A stretch of 64,000 bases of DNA from positions 868,001-932,000 of the forward strand of contig NZ_AP023175.1 in assembly GCF_013426895.1 (NCBI RefSeq), given 5' to 3'. Shown here one piece after another: positions 57,255 through 64,000 of the stretch. Origin of the DNA: Paraburkholderia largidicola (GTDB lineage Bacteria > Pseudomonadota > Gammaproteobacteria > Burkholderiales > Burkholderiaceae). How positions within the stretch are numbered: the first letter of the stretch is position 1; each line of letters opens with the position of its first letter. The notes beneath the pieces were generated by a model that saw nothing but the letters and a program-made list of their open reading frames with translations, was not told where the DNA came from and ran no database searches. A program made the translations under genes and the position numbers.

Positions 57255-59534
57255 TTACAGCAGCGCGATTACCCGCACGTCGCCCTGCTCCGCCGACGCC
57301 ACGACCTTGCCCGCCACACGCCGGAACGTGATCGACACCGACGCGTCGCCGACGCGCAGATCGCCGATCTCGATCCAGTCGATGCCCTCCGGCAGCATCG
57401 GCTGCTCGATCAGCACTTCGCGTTTTTGCGCGTCGATCGTCATGCCCAGGCACGCTTCGAGCATCATGAACGGCGAGCCGGCCGCCCACGCCTGCGGCAG
57501 ACACGCGACGGGGTACGCCGTGGGCGGTTCGCCGCGACGGCGCGGGAAGCCGCAGAACAGCTCGGGCAGACGCATGTCGAAGTTGACGGCCGCCTGGAAG
57601 AGCGCCTGCAACAGACGCACGGCCGCCGCCTTCGCGCCGTAGCGCGCAAGACCGCGCGCGCAGAGCGCGTTGTCGTGCGGCCAGACCGAGCCATTGTGAT
57701 ACGCCATCGGATTGAAGCGCGGCTGGCCTGCCGCCAGCGTGCGCACGCCCCAGCCGGTGTGGAAGAGCGTCGATTCGAGCGCGCGCGCGACGGCTTCACC
57801 GCGTTCACGCGACGGCAAGCCGAACGCCAGCAGATGACCCGCATTCGATGCCATCACGCGGCACAGGTCGCCCTTGCCGTCGAGCGCGATGCCGTAGAAG
57901 TTCGAATCGTCCATCCAGTACTTGTCTTCGACGCAGGCGCGGATCGCGGTGGCGCGCTGTGTGTAGCGCACCGCGTCGTCGGGCAGGCCGCGCAACATCG
58001 AGAACTGCGCCATCGTGTCGAATGCGGCGCTCGCGTACGCCTGCACTTCGACGAGCGAGATCGGCCCTTCAGGGAAACGGCCGTCCGCGTGAAACACGGA
58101 GTCGTGACTGTCCTTCCAGCCCTGGTTCGCAAGACCGCCGTCCGACGCGCGCTGATAATCGAGCAGCCCGTAAATATTGCGATCGCATACGCCCGATACC
58201 CATTTCGCCGCGCGGTCGAGCGCCGGCCACAGCTCGTCGACGAGTTGCGTGTCCCCCGTGCGCGCCACGTAAGCGCCCGCGAGCACGATGAAGAGCGGCG
58301 TCGTATCGACACCGCCGTAATAGAGCGCGAACGGTACCTCGCCCGTCGCCGCCATTTCGCTGCGGCGCATTTCGTGCATGATCTTGCCGACAGCGGCGTC
58401 GCGGAACGCGGAATCTTCCATCGCCTGGTGCTCGGCGAGAAAACGCAACACGCCGCGCGCGAGGCCCGGCTGGAGCCACAACATCTGCAGCGACGTGATG
58501 ACGGCGTCGCGCCCGAACGGCGTCGAGAACCACGGAATGCCTGCATACGGATACGGCCCGCTGGCGAGATCCGTCGTGAGCAGGTTGAGGTCCGCCTGCG
58601 AGCGGTCGATCCACGCATTGAACAGCGGATTGCTCGAGCGCACGCGCGCCGACGCACGGCGCCGCTCGCGCATCACCAGGTGGGCATCGACGAGCGCCGC
58701 GCGCACAGCCGTGCGGCCCACGCGCGGCCGCGCCGCGTCGACCTGCGAGACGTGCAGCTCGGTGACGGTATGGGTCGATTGCGCGACGTGGACATCCGGC
58801 TCGCCCTTATGCGCCGCGACCTGCACGGCCACCGACAGATAAATCGACACACACGCCTGAGCAGGCAGCTTCACCGAATAATCGGCGCGGTCGGCGAGCA
58901 GTTTGTCGGGCATCGGCGAAAACGCGACGCGCACGTGCCGCGCTACGTCGTCGAGACCGATATAGCCGAGCAGCACTTCGTTCTTGTGCACGCGTGGCGC
59001 TTCGACCTTGCCCTGCTTCGCGCGTTTCAGGCCGCGCACTTCGAACATGTCGCGGAAGTCGCTGGCAAACGAGATGGACAACGGGACGATCGCGTCCGTC
59101 GTGCCGTAGTTGGTGAGTTCGATTGCTTCGTTCATCACCGTGCCGGACAGCACGCGCACGCGCTCGACGTGAATCACGCCTTCCGGCGTGCTGTCGCCGC
59201 CGAGCGGCGGCAGCGGACGGTTGGTCAGATGCGCGGTGAATGACGTGTTGTCGCTGCTGACGCTGCCCGACAGCAGCGAGGGCGCGCGTCCGCCGAAGGT
59301 CAGACGCAGTTGCGACAGCACGCGGGTATCGTTGACGAACAGGCCGTCGTCGTGGCCTGTGACGTCACCGAGGGGATCGTTGACGATAAACGTGCCGCCC
59401 GACTTCAGCACGTGCTGGGTTGCGCTCGCGACGTTCAGGTTTTCAGGCGCGATGAACGCGCCGTCGTTCTCCTCGCCGCGATAGTCCACGCCGCCCTGAT
59501 GGGACAACCCGCCGAGTGCTTCTGGATCCTGCAT
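57255..59534 (-). CDS. Amylo-alpha-1,6-glucosidase (glycogen debranching-like)
   Basis: A 759-residue protein. Residues 1-290 form the N-terminal glycogen-debranching beta domain (SGGTFIVNDPLGDVTGHDDGLFVNDTRVLS; LTNYGTTDAIVPLSISFASD). Residues 300-720 are an (alpha/alpha)6 barrel of the amylo-alpha-1,6-glucosidase family, with YAGIPWFSTPFGRDAVITSL near 340 and the Asp/Glu catalytic region beyond. It should trim alpha-1,6 branches of glycogen or similar glucans. It stands without other glycogen genes here. ATG 59534 is used. The neighbouring DUF2278 gene follows at once; the upstream gap carries repeat copies B and C. Confidence 0.9.
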   Translation of the reverse strand: MQDPEALGGLSHQGGVDYRGEENDGAFIAPENLNVASATQHVLKSGGTFIVNDPLGDVTGHDDGLFVNDTRVLSQLRLTFGGRAPSLLSGSVSSDNTSFTAHLTNRPLPPLGGDSTPEGVIHVERVRVLSGTVMNEAIELTNYGTTDAIVPLSISFASDFRDMFEVRGLKRAKQGKVEAPRVHKNEVLLGYIGLDDVARHVRVAFSPMPDKLLADRADYSVKLPAQACVSIYLSVAVQVAAHKGEPDVHVAQSTHTVTELHVSQVDAARPRVGRTAVRAALVDAHLVMRERRRASARVRSSNPLFNAWIDRSQADLNLLTTDLASGPYPYAGIPWFSTPFGRDAVITSLQMLWLQPGLARGVLRFLAEHQAMEDSAFRDAAVGKIMHEMRRSEMAATGEVPFALYYGGVDTTPLFIVLAGAYVARTGDTQLVDELWPALDRAAKWVSGVCDRNIYGLLDYQRASDGGLANQGWKDSHDSVFHADGRFPEGPISLVEVQAYASAAFDTMAQFSMLRGLPDDAVRYTQRATAIRACVEDKYWMDDSNFYGIALDGKGDLCRVMASNAGHLLAFGLPSRERGEAVARALESTLFHTGWGVRTLAAGQPRFNPMAYHNGSVWPHDNALCARGLARYGAKAAAVRLLQALFQAAVNFDMRLPELFCGFPRRRGEPPTAYPVACLPQAWAAGSPFMMLEACLGMTIDAQKREVLIEQPMLPEGIDWIEIGDLRVGDASVSITFRRVAGKVVASAEQGDVRVIALL

Positions 59535-59837
59535 CAGCTTGCTCCTGTGCTAGTGGTGCTAGTGGCTTCTAGTGGCTTCGTTTCGGTGATTGTAGAAGGT
59601 TCGTGGGGTTACGACAGGGGATAGTGCCGGAGGTGCCACGAATCTTTGAGATTTTTTTCTTTGAAATGTCACAGAGGGGGGATGGCACGGGTCGTGCGGT
59701 TGGGTTTGCTGTTGACTTTTTTCTAATGTTTCAGCTTTGTCAGTTGTGCGTCTGAGCATCGCCTACGGTGACTCGAATATTGGGTAAATTGATTCGACAT
59801 CCTGTTGAAGTGCATCCGCGGTTTCCGTTTTTTTTTC

Positions 59838-60123
59838 GCTGGCATCCGCGATTTGTTAGCGTGCTTCAGGCGTCGCCCCTGTGCGGGGCGGCACCTACTT
59901 TTCTTTGCCGCCGCAAAGAAAAGTAGGCAAAAGAAAGCGGCTCACACCGCCAGTACGTGTTCCTATCCACGGGCCCCCAACGTCCCCACGCTTCACACGG
60001 CAGTCCCCTGGCTGATTCCCGTTGCCAACGCTTCGAATGCACGCCTCACCCGCTTCGAATACCCCTGCTTGAGCCAGCGGCAGCGAATGGTATATGCCGC
60101 CCAGGTGGCAAACTGTGTGTAGG
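59838..60123 (-). repeat. Dispersed intergenic repeat, copy B (inverted)
   Basis: A 286-bp copy of the element at 35959, in the opposite orientation. It has the same hairpin (arms 59894-59908 and 59913-59927, loop CGCC), the same closing 28-bp segment (60096-60123) and the same near-identical end block. With copy C it forms an inverted pair whose outer 28-bp arms are exact complements, separated by 83 bp. The 300 bp between the glucosidase start (59534) and this copy show nothing else but an AT-rich stretch. Confidence 0.9.
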
Positions 60124-60206
60124 TTGTCGCGCCGTATAGCCTGGCGCTCTTACAGTGTGGAACGCGTGTGCTATCGGTCCGAAGTAAGGCGTGCGAGGTA
60201 CTACGC

Positions 60207-60494
60207 CCTACACACAGTTTGCCACCTGGGCGGCCGTGGACTATCTGGCGCCGCGTGCAGTGACGCGGGGGCATGAAGGGGGTGAGGCGTACGGAGAGAA
60301 CGTTGGCAACGGACGTCGGTCACGTGGTTGCCGTGTGAAGCGTAAGAACCTTTGGGAGCCCTCAGGCAAACACACGGGCTGGCGGTGTGAGCCGCTTTCT
60401 TTTGCCTACTTTTCTTTGCGGCGGCAAAGAAAAGTAGGTGCCGCCCCGCACAGGGGCAACGCGTGAAGCACGTAGGCATAACGCGGATGCCAGC
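60207..60494 (+). repeat. Dispersed intergenic repeat, copy C
   Basis: A 288-bp copy in the same orientation as copy A. The 28-bp end segment is at 60207-60234, the hairpin at 60405-60438 (loop GGCG), and the conserved right block ends at 60494. The central part (60250-60360) has diverged from A and B. It is followed by an AC-rich stretch and then the gltA terminator. Confidence 0.9.
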
Positions 60495-60537
60495 GCAAAG
60501 TCCAGAACAACCAAACCAAACCAAACCCGTCGCAGAC

Positions 60538-60577
60538 AAAAAAAAAGGCGCCACCCCTCTTCCAGAAGCAGCGCCTT
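60538..60577 (-). terminator. Intrinsic terminator of gltA
   Basis: On the minus strand, AAGGCGC (60571-60577 complement) pairs with GCGCCTT (60545-60551 complement) over a 19-nt loop containing a small inner stem, followed by nine T residues (60538-60546). It begins 48 nt after the citrate synthase stop. Confidence 0.85.
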
Positions 60578-60624
60578 CACCTTCACCGAACACCGCGAAT
60601 AGCGGCAAGAATAACGAATAAACC

Positions 60625-61926
60625 TTACCGCTGTGCGATCGGCCCCGCCACCCGTGACGTCTCGCCAACAAACAACTGCCGCGGACGCCCAATCTTCTGT
60701 TCAGGATCGGCGATCATCTCATTCCACTGCGCGATCCAGCCCACAGTCCGCGCCAGCGAGAAAATACAGGTAAACATCGCGGTAGGAATGCCCAGCGCAC
60801 GCTGCACGATCCCCGAGTAAAAATCGACATTCGGATACAGCTTGCGCGACACGAAATACTCATCCTCGAGCGCGATCTTTTCCAGCGCCATCGCGAGCTT
60901 GAACAGCGGGTCGTCGTGCAGCCCCAGTTCGTTCAGCACTTCGTGGCAGGTTTCGCGCATCAGCTTCGCACGCGGATCGTAGTTCTTGTACACCCGGTGA
61001 CCGAAGCCCATCAGCTTCACGCCCGAGTTCTTGTCCTTCACCTGCTCGATGAACTTCGGAATGTTGTCGACCGAGCCGATCTCTTCCAGCATGTTCAGCG
61101 CCGCTTCGTTCGCGCCGCCGTGCGCCGGGCCCCACAGACACGCGATCCCCGCCGCGATACACGCAAACGGATTCGCACCCGACGAACCCGCCAGACGCAC
61201 CGTCGACGTCGACGCATTCTGCTCGTGGTCCGCATGCAGAATCAGGATACGGTCCAGCGCACGCACCAGCACTTCGTTGACCTTGTACTCTTCGGCCGGC
61301 GTCGAGAACATCATGTGCATGAAGTTCGCGCTGTACGACAGATCATTGCGCGGATACACGAACGGCTGGCCGACCGAGTACTTGTACGCCATCGCGACCA
61401 GCGTCGGCAGCTTGGCGATCATGCGGATCGCGGACACGTCGCGGTGCGTCGGGTCGGAGATATCGAGCGAGTCGTGATAGAACGCCGACAGCGCGCCGAC
61501 TGCAGCGACGAGAATCGCCATCGGGTGCGCGTCGCGGCGGAAGCCACGGAAGAAGAAGTGCATCTGCTCATGCACCATCGTGTGCTTCGTGACCGTGTCT
61601 TCGAATTCCTTCTTCTGCTGCAACGTGGGCAATTCGCCTTTCAGCAGCAGATAGCACGTTTCGAGAAAGTCCGCATTCTGCGCGAGGTTATCGATCGGAT
61701 AGCCGCGATACAGCAGCTCGCCCTTGTCGCCGTCGATATACGTGATCGCCGAATTGCACGACGCCGTCGACATGAAGCCCGGATCGTACGTGAACTTGCC
61801 GGTCTGACCGTACAGCTTGCGAATGTCGATCACATCCGGACCCAACGATCCTTTATAAACCGGCAGTTCGATTTTTTCGTCGCTATCGGAAAACGACAGC
61901 GTGGCTTTAGTCGTTGATACGTTCAT
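60625..61926 (-). CDS. gltA: Citrate synthase
   Basis: A 433-residue type II, hexameric-type citrate synthase that condenses oxaloacetate with acetyl-CoA as the entry step of the TCA cycle. Catalytic residues match E. coli GltA: His in [16 protein letters not shown], His in [17 protein letters not shown], and Asp in [32 protein letters not shown] holds the oxaloacetate-binding Arg. ATG 61926 follows AAGGAATCCCTG; the open frame to 62283 upstream is not coding. The sdhCDAB-sdhE genes often found just upstream of gltA in Burkholderiaceae are not next to it here. Confidence 0.97.
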   Translation of the reverse strand: MNVSTTKATLSFSDSDEKIELPVYKGSLGPDVIDIRKLYGQTGKFTYDPGFMSTASCNSAITYIDGDKGELLYRGYPIDNLAQNADFLETCYLLLKGELPTLQQKKEFEDTVTKHTMVHEQMHFFFRGFRRDAHPMAILVAAVGALSAFYHDSLDISDPTHRDVSAIRMIAKLPTLVAMAYKYSVGQPFVYPRNDLSYSANFMHMMFSTPAEEYKVNEVLVRALDRILILHADHEQNASTSTVRLAGSSGANPFACIAAGIACLWGPAHGGANEAALNMLEEIGSVDNIPKFIEQVKDKNSGVKLMGFGHRVYKNYDPRAKLMRETCHEVLNELGLHDDPLFKLAMALEKIALEDEYFVSRKLYPNVDFYSGIVQRALGIPTAMFTCIFSLARTVGWIAQWNEMIADPEQKIGRPRQLFVGETSRVAGPIAQR

Positions 61927-62348
61927 CAGGGATTCCTTTCGACATTGCAATACATATGACATGCGAGGCCGGGATGCGCGGCGCCTAGAGCGCCTGGCGA
62001 ACAACTGCGCGTTGAACAGATTTCTTGCGCGCTGGCCAGAGCACCTTTTGCCGCACCCGGCAGCCCCGAGCATTCTACGGCGCGCACGGCATTTGATTGC
62101 ACTCCTGGCGCGCAACAATCCATCTCGCACCAAGCAATACTCGACGTGGCGACAAGGCTTTTCACCGACAGACAAATGAAAGTAAGCGCACCGGCAGCAA
62201 CAATGTTTTGCTTCTACATGGGGCGCCAAATGCATTTGCGTCTGAGATACTGATTTCGTGTTTAGCTTCCCCTGCAAACACAATGCTGTCTTGGACCCGC
62301 CATCAAAACGGCGGGTCTTTTTTAAAGTCAGACACAGGAATAACCAAA
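61927..62348. other. Divergent gltA/62349 control region with an isolated terminator
   Basis: A 422-bp gap holding the gltA promoter region and, on the plus strand, an intrinsic terminator (62294-62323): GACCCGCC-ATCAAAAC-GGCGGGTC followed by six T residues. This lies upstream, not downstream, of the next plus-strand gene. A sequence TGAGATACT (62243-62251) resembles an extended -10 element, giving a possible RNA of roughly 65 nt. No ORF with a ribosome site lies in the left part. Confidence 0.6.
62294..62323 (+). terminator. Intrinsic terminator upstream of a coding gene (attenuator or sRNA end)
   Basis: An 8-bp perfect GC-rich stem with an 8-nt loop, followed by TTTTTT, 26 nt before the start of the 62349 gene. 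The gene's ribosome site (CAGGAA) follows it, so transcription from upstream must read through to express the gene. Confidence 0.85.
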
Positions 62349-62750
62349 ATGAACATGAACATCGACACGCTCTTTCCCGCGACCGAAGAAGCCGACGACA
62401 TCGTTGTCACGGCGCTGAACCACCAGGACATCGTGCTGGCGATGTCGGCCGCACTCGCCTCGGAAAAAGTCGCCGTGCTGCACATGCTGTATCCGCGCAC
62501 GGACGCGCGCACGCACCGCAGCCTCGATGAACTGGTCGACCGTCTGCATGGACATGGCCTGCATCAGGTCGCGCGGCTCGTTTCGCAGGAAGCGCACTAT
62601 CTCGTGTTCAAGGAACCGGCCAAGGCGTGGAAGGCATTCAATGAAATCCGCCACGACTCGCTCGCGATCGGCGTGCATCTGTACTACTGCGGCCTGATCG
62701 GTGAAGGCGCCGAGCGCGCGCTCGACATCGACGCGCACGCCAAGGACTGA
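62349..62750 (+). CDS. Conserved-looking hypothetical protein, 133 residues
   Basis: A soluble, mostly helical protein with no signal peptide. It begins [20 protein letters not shown] and ends [41 protein letters not shown] and [19 protein letters not shown] suggest a small helical bundle. I do not assign a family. CAGGAATAACCAAA precedes ATG 62349; the frame is open upstream to 62097 through the terminator and is not coding there. It is divergent from gltA and may be under attenuation. Confidence 0.75.
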   Translation: MNMNIDTLFPATEEADDIVVTALNHQDIVLAMSAALASEKVAVLHMLYPRTDARTHRSLDELVDRLHGHGLHQVARLVSQEAHYLVFKEPAKAWKAFNEIRHDSLAIGVHLYYCGLIGEGAERALDIDAHAKD

Positions 62751-62765
62751 CGCTTTACAAGAGGC

Positions 62766-63605
62766 TCAACGCGTGCCTTGAATGAACGCGTCGACGAAAC
62801 GGTTGAAGGCGGCGGGATGCGCGAGGTTCATGCCATGCGATGCGCCCATCACCGTTTCGCGCCGCGCATCGGGCAACCATGACGCGAGCGTTTCGGCCGC
62901 ACGCCGGAACATCAGCGGACTCTTCTCGCCGTCGATCAGCAGCACCGGGCACTTCACATCATTCGCGCTGTCGGGTGTATAAGCCGGCAGCGGATCGCGG
63001 AACTGGCGCGCGAGCGTATGCGCGTTATCCGTCGCCATGCGCCGGAAGCCCGGCGTGCTCTTCGCCCAGAAACCCGGGCGGCTCACGGAATCGACGAACA
63101 GTTGCAGGCCCGCGTCGACCTCGCCCTCTTCGATCAGTAGCGCGGCACGCGCGCGCAACGCGTTGACCGTCTCCGGCAAGCTCGCGGGTGCGCGCCCCGC
63201 AATCTGCAACGGCCCGCCGGGATCGGCGAGCGTCAGTGTCTTCACATGCTGGCCATGACGCCGCGCGAAGTGATACGCGACACAGCCGCCGCGCGAATGA
63301 CCCACGACATGCGCAGGTCCCGCGCCAAAGCGCTCGATGAATTGCGCGACTTCATCCGCATGATTGCTCCAGCTGAACGGGATCGTGGCAGGCGTATCGA
63401 CAGCCGGCCAGTAATGCGTGAGGCTCACGGCCACGCATCGAAAACGCTTCGACAAACCCGCGAGTTGCGGCTCCCAGTAGCGGTAATCGCACAGCGAGCC
63501 ATGCACGAAAAGCAGCAGTTCGCCTTCGCCCTGTTCGACGTACGGCATGCGCAAGCCGTTGGGCAGTTCGATGGAAAGTGCGGATGAAGCGGAAGTCTGA
63601 TTCAC
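62766..63605 (-). CDS. Alpha/beta hydrolase
   Basis: A 279-residue alpha/beta hydrolase. The nucleophile elbow is VVGHSRGGCVAYHFARRHG; the oxyanion strand is LLLFVHGSLCDYRYWEPQL; the catalytic His is in MGASHGMNLAHPAAF and the Asp in LLIDGEKSPLM. No signal peptide, so cytosolic. It resembles esterase/epoxide-hydrolase-like members without a clear substrate. The start is uncertain: GTG 63605 gives a plausible N-terminus, and a TTG at 63617 is the alternative; neither has a good ribosome site. It converges on the 62349 gene (15-nt gap). Confidence 0.85.
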   Translation of the reverse strand: MNQTSASSALSIELPNGLRMPYVEQGEGELLLFVHGSLCDYRYWEPQLAGLSKRFRCVAVSLTHYWPAVDTPATIPFSWSNHADEVAQFIERFGAGPAHVVGHSRGGCVAYHFARRHGQHVKTLTLADPGGPLQIAGRAPASLPETVNALRARAALLIEEGEVDAGLQLFVDSVSRPGFWAKSTPGFRRMATDNAHTLARQFRDPLPAYTPDSANDVKCPVLLIDGEKSPLMFRRAAETLASWLPDARRETVMGASHGMNLAHPAAFNRFVDAFIQGTR

Positions 63606-63732
63606 TGAAAGAGGCAAATGAAAAGGCGCGCATTATGCACGATATGCGCGCCGTAAAAGCCTCATTGTCACATGACGCCGGCACAAACGCGCGCCACGGA
63701 AAGCGCGCTGTAAGCAATGTCAAACGATTGCG

Positions 63733-64000
63733 TCAGTCGTACGCGCCCATATCGAGCAGCCCTGCACTCGCCGCCGCACCGGCACCGCGCACGGCGCACG
63801 TGAGCGGCTCGTCGGCGACGCGCACCTCGAGACCCAGCTCGTTGCTGAAATAGCGCGCGAGATTGCCGAGCAGCGCGCCGCCGCCCGTCAGCACGATGCC
63901 TGCGTCCGCGATATCGGTGACGAGTTCGGGCGGCGCGTTTTCGAGCGCGGCCTTCACGGCGATCAGCACCTGGCGCAGCGGCGCGGCGATGGCGTCGACC
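63733..64000 (-). CDS. MreB/Mbl-like rod-shape protein, C-terminal part only
   Basis: About 89 residues are visible, ending MGAYD, with the rest beyond the right edge. PPELVTDIADAGIVLTGGGALLGNLARYF is the MreB adenosine-binding motif of the actin-like ATPase, and DEPLTCAVRGAGAAASAG follows as in MreB C-termini. It would organise peptidoglycan synthesis under the inner membrane. Because a second MreB-like gene exists in some Burkholderiaceae, this may not be the primary mreB; mreC/mreD would lie downstream on this strand but the next gene is a hydrolase, supporting a paralogue. Confidence 0.85.
   Translation of the reverse strand, partial: VDAIAAPLRQVLIAVKAALENAPPELVTDIADAGIVLTGGGALLGNLARYFSNELGLEVRVADEPLTCAVRGAGAAASAGLLDMGAYD

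Noticed and set aside
57426..59243. Long plus-strand frame of about 600 codons
   Set aside because: Antisense to the amylo-alpha-1,6-glucosidase; composition is that of a GC-skew shadow.
60094..60276. Small ORFs between repeat copies B and C
   Set aside because: They run through the inverted 28-bp arms and the 83-bp spacer without a start signal or conserved composition.
61927..62283. N-terminal extension of citrate synthase by 119 residues
   Set aside because: The extension is Cys/Arg-rich and unlike any citrate synthase; ATG 61926 with its AAGGA site gives the normal 433-residue protein.
1..64000. CRISPR array, prophage, integrase or insertion sequence
   Set aside because: I looked for regularly spaced repeats, integrase/transposase motifs and phage structural genes on both strands and saw none. 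The three repeat copies do not carry a transposase.

Overview
The window looks like part of a chromosome of a Burkholderiaceae bacterium, most likely Paraburkholderia or a close relative. I infer this from the high GC content with strongly GC-biased third codon positions, two trimeric porins of the Burkholderia type, a DUF4148 exported protein, the gltA-type citrate synthase, and a dispersed intergenic repeat whose conceptual translation I remember as a common spurious ORF in this group. The density of catabolic operons, each with a nearby regulator, suggests a second chromosome or chromid. I see no rRNA, tRNA, CRISPR array, insertion sequence or prophage.

Layout. 1-9304: a long leftward catabolic gene set (BKACE-type beta-keto acid cleavage enzyme, MFS transporter, zinc-less quinone oxidoreductase, TauD/TfdA dioxygenase, small serine hydrolase, Rieske ferredoxin, acyl-CoA synthetase, porin) with a divergent AraC-family regulator. 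9583-13647: a MaoC hydratase and class I PHA synthase, converging on an ABCB-type exporter. 13741-16960: an ECF sigma factor operon (small membrane protein, ferredoxin, small winged-helix-like protein) divergent from a six-helix HdeD-like membrane protein fused to a predicted papain-like domain. 16977-19090: PEP-mutase/isocitrate lyase family enzyme, OsmC, DUF4148 protein and a strong terminator. 19135-23160: carboxymuconolactone decarboxylase family protein, class III aminotransferase, C45 peptidase and an RpiR regulator, with two matching 18-bp operators. 23356-29650: unknown proteins, acyl-CoA synthetase, PhyH-like dioxygenase, ChaC-like protein and a LysR regulator.

29846-35853 is a complete RND efflux operon. 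It is followed by repeat copy A, a LysR and a DHA2 transporter divergent from a GST. 40014-42378 holds an acetoacetate decarboxylase family gene and a Tautomerase_2 gene divergent from a LysR, with a palindromic site between. Small orphan exported proteins, a LysE exporter and a porin follow. 46158-52877 is an organosulfur-scavenging set: SfnB/DszC-like oxidoreductase, two tandem NtaA/DszA-type LLM monooxygenases, an FAD oxidoreductase, and a divergent NlpA/MetQ-like binding protein.

52958-54434 is an isochorismatase-family hydrolase and a TetR regulator with two shared candidate operators. 54646-59534 holds an AMP-binding ligase, a DUF2278 protein and an amylo-alpha-1,6-glucosidase. 59838-60494 carries repeat copies B and C as an inverted pair. 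Then come gltA, an intergenic region with an isolated intrinsic terminator, two small genes, and the end of an MreB-like gene running off the right edge.

The parts most worth following up are the ECF/ferredoxin operon and its divergent membrane thiol-hydrolase candidate, the RpiR-C45-aminotransferase regulon, the BKACE/TauD/Rieske operon of unknown substrate, the TetR site pair, the repeat family, and the terminator-bearing leader upstream of 62349. All functional calls come from motif recognition by eye, with no database search.
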